From Blautia glucerasea (GTDB lineage: Bacteria; Bacillota; Clostridia; Lachnospirales; Lachnospiraceae), in the NCBI RefSeq assembly GCF_013304385.1, contig NZ_JAAITU010000001.1, positions 62,001 through 126,000 of the forward strand: a stretch of DNA of 64,000 bases, in the 5' to 3' direction. Position numbers and translations under genes: made by a program. The notes beneath the pieces were generated by a model. It worked only from the letters and a program-made list of their open reading frames with translations, was not told the DNA's origin and ran no database searches. Below, piece by piece: positions 26,087 through 35,500 of this stretch. Each line of letters starts with the position of its first letter. Position 1 is the first letter of the stretch.

Positions 26087-27913
26087 ATGTGCGGAATAGT
26101 TGGATATATTGGTGACAAGCAGGCAGCACCTATTTTGCTGGATGGTCTTTCAAAGCTGGAATACAGAGGATATGATTCTGCAGGGATTGCTGTCTTTGAC
26201 GGACAGGAGATCCAGATCAAGAAAACCATGGGCAGACTGAAAGTTCTGGAGGAACTTACGCATGGCGGCGAAACTATGAAGGGTTGCTGTGGGATTGGTC
26301 ATACCAGATGGGCAACCCACGGCTGTCCTTCAGATGTGAATGCACATCCTCATTTTAATAAGGATCATTCCATTGCAGTAGTACATAATGGCATTATTGA
26401 GAACTATGCCAAATTAAAGAAAAAACTGGAAAATAAAGGCTATGAATTCCAGTCTGAGACAGATACAGAGGTACTGGTACATCTGCTTACAGATTATTAC
26501 AAGGGAGATCCGATAGAGGCAATCGAGAGAGTGATGCATAGAGTAGAAGGCTCCTATGGACTGGGGATCATGTTTAAGGATCATCCCCATCATATTTATG
26601 CAGCACGTAAAGACAGTCCATTGATCGTAGGTGCAAGCAGCATGGGCAATCTGATCGCATCAGATGTGCCGGCTATCCTGAAATACACCAGAAGTGTATA
26701 TTATATGGAGAATGAAGAGATTGCATGTCTTTCCGGAGAGAATATACATTTTTATAATATTGATGGCGAAGAGATCGAGAAAACACCTACAACCATTAAC
26801 TGGGATATTAATGCAGCTGAAAAGGGCGGTTATGAGCACTTTATGCTGAAAGAGATATACGAAGAGCCTAAGGCAGTGAGAGATACCATCAGCCCCAGAT
26901 TAAAAGACGATGATGTAGTGATCGAGGAGCTTGGGATGACAGATGAGGAGATACGCAGCATCCGTAAGATTGATATTGTTGCCTGCGGTTCTGCCAGCCA
27001 TGTAGGTATGACTGCTAAATATGTGATTGAAAGCATGGCCAGGATTCCGGTAGAAGTAGATGTGGCAAGTGAGTTCCGTTATCGTGAGCCTATCTATGAA
27101 GATAATATGCTAGTGATCATTATCAGCCAGTCAGGGGAAACAGCTGATTCGCTGGCAGCACTGCGTGACGCAAAGAATCATGGAGTAAGAACACTGGGTA
27201 TCGTTAATGTAGTAGGAAGCTCTATTGCTAGAGAAGCAGATAATGTAATGTATACATGGGCAGGCCCGGAAATTTCCGTTGCCACTACCAAAGCGTACAG
27301 TGCACAGCTTGCAGCTATGTATCTGCTTTCTATGAAATTTGCCAAAGTAAGAGGCATGCTCACAGATGAAGAATTTGCACAGCTGAGAAGTGACCTGATT
27401 CAGCTTCCAGATCAGATTGAATCCCTGTTTGGCATGAAAGAGAAGATTCAAAAATTTGCCAACCGTTATCTGGCTGCCGGTCATATGTTCTTTATTGGCC
27501 GTGGGATCGATTATGCCATTGCAATGGAAGGATCCCTGAAGCTGAAAGAGATCTCTTACATTCATTCAGAGGCATATGCGGCAGGAGAATTAAAGCATGG
27601 AACGATTTCCCTGATCGAGGACGGTACCCTTGTTGTTGCAGTAGCCACACAGGAGAAGCTGTATCCGAAAACGATCAGTAATATTGTGGAAGTAAAGACC
27701 AGAGGCGCTTTTGTAATGGCTCTTACCAATTTGGGACATACAGATATTGAGAAAAATGCAGATTATGTGATTTATATTCCAAAGACCAGTCAGTATTTTA
27801 CCAACTCACTGGCCATCATTCCACTTCAGCTGTTCGGATACTACGTTTCCGTAGGCAGAGGACTGGATGTGGATAAGCCCAGAAATCTGGCAAAATCCGT
27901 AACTGTGGAGTAG
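26087..27913 (+). CDS. glmS: Glutamine--fructose-6-phosphate aminotransferase
   Basis: A 608-residue GlmS making glucosamine-6-phosphate for the cell wall. The N-terminal nucleophile cysteine is in MCGIVGYIG, then LEYRGYDSAGIAV and the glutaminase HTRWATHG. Two SIS sugar-isomerase domains follow (about 285-608; SQSGETADSL). The end PRNLAKSVTVE is the usual C-terminal tail. RBS AGGAGG. The 100 bp upstream hold no glmS ribozyme core, so control here must differ from B. subtilis. Confidence 0.97.
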   Translation: MCGIVGYIGDKQAAPILLDGLSKLEYRGYDSAGIAVFDGQEIQIKKTMGRLKVLEELTHGGETMKGCCGIGHTRWATHGCPSDVNAHPHFNKDHSIAVVHNGIIENYAKLKKKLENKGYEFQSETDTEVLVHLLTDYYKGDPIEAIERVMHRVEGSYGLGIMFKDHPHHIYAARKDSPLIVGASSMGNLIASDVPAILKYTRSVYYMENEEIACLSGENIHFYNIDGEEIEKTPTTINWDINAAEKGGYEHFMLKEIYEEPKAVRDTISPRLKDDDVVIEELGMTDEEIRSIRKIDIVACGSASHVGMTAKYVIESMARIPVEVDVASEFRYREPIYEDNMLVIIISQSGETADSLAALRDAKNHGVRTLGIVNVVGSSIAREADNVMYTWAGPEISVATTKAYSAQLAAMYLLSMKFAKVRGMLTDEEFAQLRSDLIQLPDQIESLFGMKEKIQKFANRYLAAGHMFFIGRGIDYAIAMEGSLKLKEISYIHSEAYAAGELKHGTISLIEDGTLVVAVATQEKLYPKTISNIVEVKTRGAFVMALTNLGHTDIEKNADYVIYIPKTSQYFTNSLAIIPLQLFGYYVSVGRGLDVDKPRNLAKSVTVE

Positions 27914-27929
27914 GGATACTTTCTTATGT

Positions 27930-28040
27930 AATCGGCAATTACTCTGTAATGTTCCTATTACATAAAACGCTCCGCAAGGATGAGACTAGTGCAGTGAAAA
28001 TTAAGGCAAGTCAATATGGTGGTTACTTAATATTCACTGT
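27930..28040. repeat. Two intergenic inverted repeats
   Basis: TTATGTAAT pairs with ATTACATAA (27933-27965, 9 bp), and CAGTGAA-A-ATTAA (27992-28004) pairs with TTAA-TATTCACTG (28028-28040). They fill the gap between glmS and the beta-lactamase-like gene. The first may end glmS transcription, though its T-run is weak. Confidence 0.6.
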
Positions 28041-28072
28041 ATTAGATGCATAAGGAATATAAGGAGCAGTAT

Positions 28073-29521
28073 ATGAAAAGATACGCAAAAGTGATAGCCG
28101 TGGCTGTGGCAGTACTGGGGATCGTTATTTTTACAGTTAAGCCTCAGGCTGCTGCTGGTGGCAGTCTTTTGTCTGTTACAGAGGAAGCACAGGTGCGTCT
28201 TATCCAGGACGGAAGCGGGATGTATCTTCTGAAAAGCGATGGATTTTATTGTCTGAAAGAAGATGGATCCAGAGATAATCGTCCAGCAGTTCATTATTTC
28301 AAGAATTTTACTATCGATGGGACTGTTTTTGAAGGATACTATTATCATGATGAAAGTGGGAAATTTCAGGCTCATGTGCCATATTTGGCTTATCTGAAAA
28401 ACCTTTCTGTTTCATCTGAGGAAGACGGATATACAGCAGATGGATGTTATATGATTAATAATCTGGGCAGGATTTCTGCTGCACCTCAGATCAGGTATAT
28501 CCAGCAGCTGACTCTAAATGGAAAAACCTATGATTCCTATTATTATTTCGATGAAAACGGCAAGATGAATACAGATCCTGGGATTTTTTATATTTCAATG
28601 GATTCAAATGGCAGAAGCTTTGATGGATATTATTATTTTGGAGAGAACGGGGTACTGGCTTCAGAGGCAGGGACCACTTCCCAGGGTTATGTATATGATG
28701 CAGATGGCAGGATTCAGAATATGGATGAGGGCGGCATACAAAGGCTGAAGCTATCTTTGCAGGAAATGGTAACAGACTTTGAAGGGGAATGGAGCATCTA
28801 TGTAAAAGATCTTGGAACAGATGACAAGCTGGTGATCAACAACCAGAGGATGGCATCCGCCAGCCTGATCAAGGCCTTTGTAATGGCCGAGACCTATGAT
28901 AATATGGATGTGGTTACACAGAGCGAAGAAAACATCCTCAAGAAAGACGCTGGCAGTAAGGAGGTATCAAAGAAGATAGGAACCCTTCTTAGTAATATGA
29001 TCACAGTCAGTGATAATGAATCATTTAATGAACTGGTTCGTCTTCAGACCAAGAAACATGATTTTGCAGCTGGTGCCAGAAAAATCAATCAATATCTTAA
29101 AGCAGAGGGTTATCAGGATACGCAGGTGCTTCATACGCTTGCTCCCTCATCTACAACACCGGTTGGAATCGGAGAGAATAATACCACTTCTGTGAAGGAT
29201 TGCGGACTTTTGCTGGAGAAGATCTACAGGGAAGAGTGCGGAAGCCGTAAGGATTCACAGGCAATGCTGGAACTGCTGCTTGGGCAGAAGAATCGTACCA
29301 AGATTCCGCAGGTGCTGGATGCATCTGTAACGATTGCAAATAAGACTGGGGAAACAGACACTACCCAGCATGATATAGCCATTGTTTATGGAAATCATAC
29401 AGATTATATTTTATGTGTGATGTCAGAGAAGTGTCCTAAGGAAGAGGATGCCATAGATGATATACGGAAGATTTCTGCTATGGTTTATGAATATTTGGAA
29501 AATGTGCCGGAGGGAAGCTGA
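28073..29521 (+). CDS. Exported class A beta-lactamase-like serine hydrolase
   Basis: A 482-residue exported protein. A signal peptide or anchor spans residues 5-25. Residues about 40-210 contain tyrosine-rich cell-wall-binding-like repeats (YYHDESGKF, YYYFDENGKM, YYYFGENGVL). The C-terminal half is a class A beta-lactamase/transpeptidase fold with S-x-x-K in ASLIKAFVMAE, SDN in TVSDNESFNEL and KTG in ANKTGETDT. Penicillin hydrolysis is not assured; the wall-binding repeats suggest action on peptidoglycan. ATG 28073 has AAGGAG in front; the frame opens at 28046. Confidence 0.85.
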   Translation: MKRYAKVIAVAVAVLGIVIFTVKPQAAAGGSLLSVTEEAQVRLIQDGSGMYLLKSDGFYCLKEDGSRDNRPAVHYFKNFTIDGTVFEGYYYHDESGKFQAHVPYLAYLKNLSVSSEEDGYTADGCYMINNLGRISAAPQIRYIQQLTLNGKTYDSYYYFDENGKMNTDPGIFYISMDSNGRSFDGYYYFGENGVLASEAGTTSQGYVYDADGRIQNMDEGGIQRLKLSLQEMVTDFEGEWSIYVKDLGTDDKLVINNQRMASASLIKAFVMAETYDNMDVVTQSEENILKKDAGSKEVSKKIGTLLSNMITVSDNESFNELVRLQTKKHDFAAGARKINQYLKAEGYQDTQVLHTLAPSSTTPVGIGENNTTSVKDCGLLLEKIYREECGSRKDSQAMLELLLGQKNRTKIPQVLDASVTIANKTGETDTTQHDIAIVYGNHTDYILCVMSEKCPKEEDAIDDIRKISAMVYEYLENVPEGS

Positions 29522-29584
29522 CTCTTTCTCCTCAGGAAAATAGCTTGACCAGACTTGCTATATGATATATTATGATGAATAAAG

Positions 29585-29629
29585 GTAACTATTCAGCAGT
29601 CAGTATCCTGTGAGGTACTGAATAGTTAT
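29585..29629. repeat. Dispersed hairpin repeat (GTAACTATTCAG family)
   Basis: TAACTATTCAG at 29586-29596 pairs perfectly with CTGAATAGTTA at 29618-29628. The left 15 bases are identical to the element at 30129. It lies just before ridA. Confidence 0.75.
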
Positions 29630-29663
29630 AAAAAAGAGAAATCATTTGAAAGGAGAATAACAA

Positions 29664-30041
29664 ATGAAAGTAGTTTATACAGATAAGGCACCGGCAGCGA
29701 TCGGACCATATTCCCAGGCAATTATTCTGAATGATATACTGTTTACATCCGGACAGATTCCGGTTGATCCTGCTACAGGAGAGCTTGCAGGAGATACGAT
29801 TCAGATTCAGGCTGAGCAGGTAATGAAGAATCTGGACGCTGTTCTTAAAGAGGCAGGGACATCTTTTGAGAATGCAGTTAAGACTACTTGTTTTCTTGCT
29901 GACATGGGTGATTTTGCACAGTTCAATGAAATATATGCAAAATATTTCGTGAATAAGCCAGCCCGTTCCTGTGTTGCAGTAAAAACACTTCCAAAGAATG
30001 TTCTCTGCGAAGTAGAAGTGATCGCAGCCATCGAGAAATAA
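29664..30041 (+). CDS. ridA: RidA family imine/enamine deaminase
   Basis: A 125-residue YjgF/RidA protein. It hydrolyses reactive enamine/imine intermediates such as 2-aminoacrylate formed by PLP enzymes. Diagnostic motifs are APAAIGPYSQAI at the N-terminus, the catalytic arginine in KPARSCVAVKTLPKN near residue 104, and CEVEVIAAIEK at the end. Length is normal. It is a single gene with AAAGGAG before it and a strong terminator behind. Confidence 0.95.
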   Translation: MKVVYTDKAPAAIGPYSQAIILNDILFTSGQIPVDPATGELAGDTIQIQAEQVMKNLDAVLKEAGTSFENAVKTTCFLADMGDFAQFNEIYAKYFVNKPARSCVAVKTLPKNVLCEVEVIAAIEK

Positions 30042-30062
30042 TCAGGCACATAAATAAATGAT

Positions 30063-30112
30063 AAAAGCCGGGATACATCCGATTAGCTGATAGGATATTC
30101 CCGGCTTTTCAG
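30063..30112 (+). terminator. Terminator after ridA
   Basis: AAAAGCCGGGA and TCCCGGCTTTT pair perfectly, with ATCC/GGAT inside. The A-rich and T-rich flanks would allow use from either strand. Confidence 0.85.
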
Positions 30113-30128
30113 CTTAAAAAGAAAGAGT

Positions 30129-30171
30129 GTAACTATTCAGCAGGGGAATGCATTTTGTACTGAATCGTTAC
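30129..30171. repeat. Dispersed hairpin repeat (GTAACTATTCAG family)
   Basis: GTAACTATTCAG (30129-30140) pairs with CTGAATCGTTAC (30160-30171) apart from one mismatch. It ends 18 bp before the ispF start. Confidence 0.75.
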
Positions 30172-30189
30172 GAAAGAGGAATACTGACA

Positions 30190-30681
30190 ATGAGAATCGG
30201 AATGGGATATGATGTTCACAGGCTGACGGCTAACCGTGACCTGATTCTTGGAGGAGTGAAGATCCCATGGGAACTGGGATTGCTTGGGCATTCAGATGCG
30301 GATGTGCTGCTTCATGCTATTATGGATGCACTGCTTGGTGCGGCTGCACTTGGGGATATAGGTAAGCACTTTCCTGATTCAGATCCGGCCTATTCCGGTA
30401 TTTCCAGTCTTGTGCTGCTTTCCCATGTGAAGAAACTAATAGATTCCAGCGGATATGAGGTTGGGAATATTGATGCGACGATTATTGCCCAGAAGCCCAA
30501 AATGGCACCCCATATTCCGGAGATGATCAGGAATGTGGCAGAAACATTGGAAATACCTGTGTCCTGTGTGAATATTAAGGCTACGACAGAAGAAGGCCTT
30601 GGATTTACAGGAAGGGGAGAAGGGATCGCTGCCCAGGCAGTGTGCCTTCTGAATAATAAGATGGAGGAAAGAGAATCATGA
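30190..30681 (+). CDS. ispF: 2-C-methyl-D-erythritol 2,4-cyclodiphosphate synthase
   Basis: A 163-residue IspF of the non-mevalonate isoprenoid pathway. Zinc ligands are in GYDVHRL and [18 protein letters not shown]. The C-terminal [13 protein letters not shown] is diagnostic. The frame is open from 30148, but ATG 30190 is chosen because the protein then begins at the family position ([10 protein letters not shown]) and a GAGG site precedes it. Overlap with cysS by 4 bp gives an ispF-cysS order common in Clostridia. Confidence 0.95.
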   Translation: MRIGMGYDVHRLTANRDLILGGVKIPWELGLLGHSDADVLLHAIMDALLGAAALGDIGKHFPDSDPAYSGISSLVLLSHVKKLIDSSGYEVGNIDATIIAQKPKMAPHIPEMIRNVAETLEIPVSCVNIKATTEEGLGFTGRGEGIAAQAVCLLNNKMEERES

Positions 30682-32087
30682 AGCTTTATAATACACTGAC
30701 CCGCAGGAAAGAGGAATTTGTTCCTCTGGAAGAGGGTAAAGTAAAAATGTATGTCTGCGGTCCTACCGTATATAATCTGATCCACATTGGAAATGCCAGA
30801 CCTATGATTATTTTTGATACTGTCCGCAGATACTTTGAATATAGAGGGTATCAGGTAGAATATGTGTCAAACTTTACAGATGTGGATGATAAGATCATCA
30901 AAAAGGCACTGGAAGAAGGTGTAAGTGCACAGGAGATTTCCGAACGCTATATTGCAGAATGTAAAAAGGATATGGCAGGAATGAATGTAAAGCCTGCTAC
31001 TGTTCATCCACAGGCTACTCAGGAAATCGACGGGATGATCCGTATGATCCAGACCTTAATGGATAAAGGCTATGCATATGCAGCAGACGATGGTACTGTA
31101 TATTTCAGGGTAAAGAAATTTAAGGAGTACGGAAAGCTGTCCCATAAGAATCTGGATGACCTCCAATCTGGTTTCCGTGCACTTCAGGTATCTGGTGAAG
31201 ATCAGAAAGAAGATCCCCTGGATTTTGTGCTTTGGAAACCAAAAAAAGAAGGCGAACCTTACTGGGAATCTCCATGGTGCAAAGGACGTCCGGGCTGGCA
31301 TATAGAGTGCTCTGTAATGTCTAAGAAATATCTTGGTGAAGAGATCGACATTCATGCAGGTGGGGAAGATCTTATTTTCCCACATCATGAGAATGAGATT
31401 GCCCAGAGCGAGTGCTGCAATGACAAGATTTTTGCACGTTACTGGATGCATAATGCATTCCTTAATATTGATAACCGTAAAATGTCCAAATCATTGGGTA
31501 ATTTCCGTACAGTCCGTGAGATCAGCCAGCAGTATGATCTTCAGGTACTGCGTTTCTTTATGCTGAATGCACACTACAGAAGTCCGCTGAATTTCAGCGC
31601 AGATCTGATGGAAGCATCAAAAAATGCCCTGGAGCGTATTGTGGAGGCAGCTGGAAAGCTTGCGGACCAGAAAGACCATGCAGCAGTCAGAGAAGCTTCT
31701 CAGGAAGAAAAAGAACTTATCAAAGAATCTGAAAGCTTTGTTACAAAATTTGAAGATGCCATGGATGATGATTTTAATACAGCAGATGCTCTGGCAGCAG
31801 TTTTTGAATTGGTTAAATTTTCCAATACAAATGTAACAGGAGAAAGCTCAGCAGAGTTTGCAGGGCAGTTGTTCACTACAATGAAGGATCTGTGTGAAGT
31901 TCTGGGACTGAACGTGGAGAAAAAAGACGAAATTCTTGATAAAGAGATTGAAGATCTGATCCAGGAGCGCCAGGAAGCAAGAAAGTCCAAGAACTTTGCA
32001 AGGGCTGATGAGATCAGAGATGAACTTCTTGCAAAGGGGATTCAGCTTAAAGATACACGCGAAGGTGTAAAATGGAAAAGAATTTAG
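30678..32087 (+). CDS. cysS: Cysteine--tRNA ligase
   Basis: A 469-residue class I synthetase. The HIGH-type motif is in [13 protein letters not shown], and zinc-binding residues include CGPT, C in WHIECSVM and [19 protein letters not shown] lies near residue 268. The anticodon-binding C-terminus has the usual [22 protein letters not shown] helix. It starts inside the ispF end, and its own end overlaps the mrnC start by 16 bp. No T-box precedes it. Confidence 0.96.
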   Translation: MKLYNTLTRRKEEFVPLEEGKVKMYVCGPTVYNLIHIGNARPMIIFDTVRRYFEYRGYQVEYVSNFTDVDDKIIKKALEEGVSAQEISERYIAECKKDMAGMNVKPATVHPQATQEIDGMIRMIQTLMDKGYAYAADDGTVYFRVKKFKEYGKLSHKNLDDLQSGFRALQVSGEDQKEDPLDFVLWKPKKEGEPYWESPWCKGRPGWHIECSVMSKKYLGEEIDIHAGGEDLIFPHHENEIAQSECCNDKIFARYWMHNAFLNIDNRKMSKSLGNFRTVREISQQYDLQVLRFFMLNAHYRSPLNFSADLMEASKNALERIVEAAGKLADQKDHAAVREASQEEKELIKESESFVTKFEDAMDDDFNTADALAAVFELVKFSNTNVTGESSAEFAGQLFTTMKDLCEVLGLNVEKKDEILDKEIEDLIQERQEARKSKNFARADEIRDELLAKGIQLKDTREGVKWKRI

Positions 32088-32494
32088 ATAATCTTAAACA
32101 GCAGTTTCAATTGGAGGATAGGGACCTTAGGACCTATTCTCCCTTAACACTGGCGTATATTGGAGATGGTGTTTATGAACTGATCATACGGACCATTTTG
32201 GTTAAGCGTGGAAACTGTCCGGTGAACCAGCTTCACAAAAAAGCCAGCAGCCTTGTAAAGGCGTCTGCCCAATCTGCAATGATCGAGAAGATCGAGCCTG
32301 TACTTACAGAGGAAGAGCATGGAGTTTATAAAAGAGGCAGGAATGCCCATTCAGGTACAATGGCCAAGCATGCCACAATGTCTGATTACAGAAGGGCCAC
32401 TGGGTTTGAAGCGCTTGTAGGGTATCTTTATTTAAAAGAGGATTTTTCAAGGATCCTTGAACTGGTAAAGCTGGGATTACCCCAGGAATATTAA
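32072..32494 (+). CDS. mrnC: Mini-ribonuclease 3
   Basis: A 140-residue RNase III-like enzyme without a double-stranded RNA-binding domain; it matures 23S rRNA in Firmicutes. Catalytic acidic residues are in LAYIGDGVYELIIR and GFEALVGYLYL, and the basic loop KRGRNAHSGTMAKHA is typical. It begins inside the end of cysS, which fixes the ATG at 32072, and is followed 17 bp later by rlmB. Confidence 0.95.
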   Translation: MEKNLDNLKQQFQLEDRDLRTYSPLTLAYIGDGVYELIIRTILVKRGNCPVNQLHKKASSLVKASAQSAMIEKIEPVLTEEEHGVYKRGRNAHSGTMAKHATMSDYRRATGFEALVGYLYLKEDFSRILELVKLGLPQEY

Positions 32495-32511
32495 GGTGAA
32501 AGAGGAATAAT

Positions 32512-33243
32512 ATGAGTGAGCAGATAGAGGGACGCAATGCAGTAATGGAAGCATTTCGTTCAGGACAGGTGATCGACAAGCTTTTTATTTTGGATGGGTG
32601 TCAGGATGGTCCGGTAAGAAGTATTGCTCGTGAAGCCAGAAAAAAAGACACGATTATCAATTACGTGCCAAAGGAGCGGCTGGATCAGTTAAGCCAGACA
32701 GGCTCCCATCAGGGAGTGATCGCCCAGATTGCTGCCTATGAGTATTCTACCGTAGAGGATATTCTGGAAAAAGCAAGAGAAAAGGGCGAGCCGCCATTTA
32801 TTTTCCTGCTTGATAATATTGAGGATCCGCATAATCTGGGAGCAATCATCCGGACTGCAAATCTGGCAGGGGCGCATGGAGTGATCATTCCCAAAAGAAG
32901 GGCAGTGGGCCTTACAGCTACCGTTGCCAAAACATCTGCAGGTGCATTGAATTATACACCGGTGGCAAAAGTAACAAATCTTGGAAAGACAATTGATGAA
33001 CTGAAAGAGGCCGGTATCTGGTTTGTATGTGCAGATATGGATGGTGATAGGATGTATGACCTGAACCTGAAAGGTCCTATCGGTATGGTGATCGGTAATG
33101 AAGGAGAAGGAGTCAGCCGTCTGATCAGAGAAAAATGTGACTTTACAGCAGCAATTCCCATGAAAGGGGATATTGATTCTCTGAATGCTTCAGTTGCGGC
33201 AGGTATACTTGCATACGAGATCGTTCGTCAGCGACTTTCCTGA
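32512..33243 (+). CDS. rlmB: 23S rRNA (guanosine-2'-O)-methyltransferase RlmB
   Basis: A 243-residue SpoU/TrmH methyltransferase with an N-terminal L30e-like RNA-binding part (EGRNAVMEAFRSG) and a C-terminal knotted SAM-binding domain. The three SPOUT motifs are LLDNIEDPHNLGAIIRTANLAG, MVIGNEGEGVSRL and IPMKGDIDSLNASVAAGI. It modifies G2251 of 23S rRNA. The cysS-mrnC-rlmB order is conserved in Firmicutes. Confidence 0.95.
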   Translation: MSEQIEGRNAVMEAFRSGQVIDKLFILDGCQDGPVRSIAREARKKDTIINYVPKERLDQLSQTGSHQGVIAQIAAYEYSTVEDILEKAREKGEPPFIFLLDNIEDPHNLGAIIRTANLAGAHGVIIPKRRAVGLTATVAKTSAGALNYTPVAKVTNLGKTIDELKEAGIWFVCADMDGDRMYDLNLKGPIGMVIGNEGEGVSRLIREKCDFTAAIPMKGDIDSLNASVAAGILAYEIVRQRLS

Positions 33244-33269
33244 AACGCCTGTAAAGGGCAGGAGGAATT

Positions 33270-33866
33270 ATGGAACAGTACAGTAAATATAGTGATGAAG
33301 AGCTGATTCAAAGACTGCGTGCCGGTGAAACGGGAATTGCGGATTATCTGATCGAAAAATATAAATATCTTGTACGGCGGAAAGCCAGAGCAATGTTCCT
33401 TATAGGCGGTGATACAGATGACCTGATTCAGGAGGGGATGATTGGGCTTTTTAAAGCTGTCAGGGATTATCATCCGGGAAAGGAAGCTTCTTTTGTTACC
33501 TTTGCACAGATGTGTATTGACCGTCAGATTTACAGTGCTGTTCAAAGTTCCAACAGACAGAAACATATGCCATTAAATACCTATATTTCGCTAAGCCAGG
33601 AGGATGAAGAAAGCCCCCTGGCGCAAGCATGGGTTGAAACACCAGAAGAGATCATCATTGACAGGGAGAATACCCGTGCCTTGGAAGATGAAATCAAATC
33701 GGCTTTAAGCCCAATGGAAAATACAGTGTTAAATTATTATTTAGAAGGAAAAAGCTATGCAGATATCGGGATGCTGATGGACAAGAATCCTAAGTCTGTA
33801 GACAATGCTTTACGAAGGATCCGCACAAAGATCCGTAATTATCTGGAAAAGAAATATGTTCTGTAA
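33270..33866 (+). CDS. sigH: RNA polymerase sigma factor, SigH-type
   Basis: A 198-residue sigma-70 family protein. Region 2 shows DDLIQEGMIGLFKAVRDYHPGKEASFVTFAQMCIDRQI; region 4 is PMENTVLNYYLEGKSYADIGMLMDKNPKSVDNALRRIR. Length and position after rlmB match SigH (Spo0H), which directs early sporulation and stationary-phase genes in Bacillus. The yacP (rae1) gene often found between rlmB and sigH is missing. AGGAGG lies before the ATG. Confidence 0.93.
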   Translation: MEQYSKYSDEELIQRLRAGETGIADYLIEKYKYLVRRKARAMFLIGGDTDDLIQEGMIGLFKAVRDYHPGKEASFVTFAQMCIDRQIYSAVQSSNRQKHMPLNTYISLSQEDEESPLAQAWVETPEEIIIDRENTRALEDEIKSALSPMENTVLNYYLEGKSYADIGMLMDKNPKSVDNALRRIRTKIRNYLEKKYVL

Positions 33867-34260
33867 CATTGTTTTTTCAGGTGTGAAAAGTTTTAGGCTT
33901 TTTTTATAGATCTTTATAGTTCTTTCATTGACTTTTTTTCTCTATTTGGTAAGATATAGCCATCTTATAAATATTTCAGCGTTACATTTCATAAATCTAA
34001 TTTCTTTTGATCTTAATCTGATCATTTTTCATTTTTGTATCTTTTTAAATTGATAATTTGTACTATTTATTTTTGCACATGCTGGAGCATGTACATGTCT
34101 TTTTTCATTTCTGGAGGTGATTCCCTTGTGCTGATTCAGTAATTCTATGATTACAGTGTCAAAAGGTTTGATCCCACCTGTGCTTGCGCAAGGGCGGGAG
34201 AATGACTTTTACTTCTGAAAAAAATGAACTTGAAAGGAGCTAAATAAAATCTATCAGAAA
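33867..34260. other. AT-rich intergenic region before the SipW operon
   Basis: 394 bp with no convincing gene. It holds a possible promoter (TTGACT 33928-33933, TAAGAT 33950-33955, 16-bp spacer), a small hairpin ACATGCT-GG-AGCATGT at 34077-34092 followed by six T, and the second copy of the dispersed hairpin repeat at 34147-34206. Confidence 0.6.
34147..34218 (+). repeat. Dispersed hairpin repeat, copy 2, with short frame
   Basis: Sixty bases match 2791-2850 reversed, 55 of 60 identical. A 23-codon frame runs from ATG 34147 to TGA 34218. As in copy 1, it lies in sense orientation in the leader of the next gene, about 55 bp from its start. Three of the five differences change an amino acid, so protein-level conservation is not shown. 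Confidence 0.75.
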
Positions 34261-34779
34261 ATGAAAAGAAAAATCATGATCTTATTTGCACTGGGCTGTA
34301 TGACAGTTCTGGGAGCCGGGGCAGTTACCTATGCCTATCTGACTGATGATGATGTGAAACAAAATGAAATAAGGGCTGCAGAAAATAAAGTACACATAGA
34401 AGAAGAATTTAAACCACCGGAGGATCCGCAACCAGGCGATGTGATCGTCAAAAAGCCCTGGGTAGTCAATGACAGTAAAATTCCTGTCTATGTACGGATC
34501 AGAGTGCATTTTTCGGATTCGCGTGGGGAGTCACAGTGTGAGCCTTTGCAGATCCACAGAAAATGGAGCCGGCAAGAGGATGGCTACTATTATTATGATA
34601 ATGCATTGGCAGCAGGTGAAAAGACAGAGCCCTTATTTGAAAGAATTCAGTTAAAGCCGGATTTGATAAAAGAAGAAATCTGTCCATTCGATCTGATTGT
34701 TTATACTGAATCTGTCCAGGCTTACGGATTTACAAATGCAGAGACTGCATTTGCTGCGCTTGATGGAGGGAAAGAATGA
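34261..34779 (+). CDS. SipW-type exported protein 1 (TasA/camelysin-like)
   Basis: A 172-residue exported protein. A hydrophobic signal (about 5-23) runs into TYAYLTDDD, the pattern (A)Y-L/F-T-D after the helix that marks substrates of SipW. The rest is predicted beta-rich and includes PWVVNDSKIPVYVRIRVHFSD, the domain style of TasA/CalY fibre proteins. No sortase motif. First gene of a seven-gene operon and 4-bp overlapped with the next. ATG at 34261 follows AGGAG at 34236 only distantly, so translation may be weak. Confidence 0.78.
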   Translation: MKRKIMILFALGCMTVLGAGAVTYAYLTDDDVKQNEIRAAENKVHIEEEFKPPEDPQPGDVIVKKPWVVNDSKIPVYVRIRVHFSDSRGESQCEPLQIHRKWSRQEDGYYYYDNALAAGEKTEPLFERIQLKPDLIKEEICPFDLIVYTESVQAYGFTNAETAFAALDGGKE

Positions 34780-35471
34780 GGAAAAATATAAAAGCTATAG
34801 GGCTGCTTCTGGCGATTGCCTGCATTTCAGGGGCACTTTATCAGGGAACAGGTGCTTATCTGACAGATGAAAGAAAGGTTGTGAATCATCTGGATTTTGC
34901 AGGAGCGAAAGGGATGCAGGCAGTTCTTACAGAACCGGCATGGGAACCGGAAAAAGGCTTGTTGGTGATTCCGGGAATAAAGCTTTTGAAGGATCCGCAG
35001 GTTACGAATACATCGTCTATTGATATGGATGAACTGGTAGCTTTGAAAGTGGAATTTGTTTATACCAGGGATTCTGATGAAAGAAAAAAAGGAGAACAGC
35101 TGACAAAGGAAGACATGAAGCTAGTTAGCCAGGTATTCGAGATTGATTACAATTCAGATGATCCAAAGAAGGCAGATTGGGTTCGGTTTAAAGGAGAAAG
35201 CAGGGAAGATGTCAGGCAGTGCTTTTATTATAAAAAAGTTCTTGAACGTCAGCTTCCGGAGAAGGGAGAAACAACGGTGCCCTTATTTACACAGGTACAA
35301 GTAAGGAAAGAAGTAAACAATCTGATGGCTGAAAAGATCAGGCAGATAGGCGGTGTGGAAATCAGAGTTTCAGGAAGGGTGCTTCAGCAGATGGAAGGGG
35401 AAAGGTATTTTGGACTAAACAGTCCAGAAGAGGCTTATCAGGCAGGATTGTTCCAGGAACTGGAATTGTAG
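34776..35471 (+). CDS. SipW-type exported protein 2
   Basis: A 231-residue exported protein with a signal helix (about 6-22) followed by GAYLTDERKVVNHLDFAGA, typical of SipW substrates. The beta-rich body contains LTEPAWEPEKG near residue 48, echoed in proteins 3 and 5 (LKEPEWDPKK, LEEPHWNPEKK). This repeated motif suggests subunits of one fibre. It overlaps protein 1 by 4 bp. Confidence 0.78.
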   Translation: MRKNIKAIGLLLAIACISGALYQGTGAYLTDERKVVNHLDFAGAKGMQAVLTEPAWEPEKGLLVIPGIKLLKDPQVTNTSSIDMDELVALKVEFVYTRDSDERKKGEQLTKEDMKLVSQVFEIDYNSDDPKKADWVRFKGESREDVRQCFYYKKVLERQLPEKGETTVPLFTQVQVRKEVNNLMAEKIRQIGGVEIRVSGRVLQQMEGERYFGLNSPEEAYQAGLFQELEL

Positions 35472-35500
35472 AATGAAATATGTGGAAGGATTGTTGCAGG

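Noticed and set aside
30600-30677. T-box leader before cysS
   Set aside because: cysS overlaps ispF by 4 bp, leaving no leader; no T-box sequence in ispF upstream.
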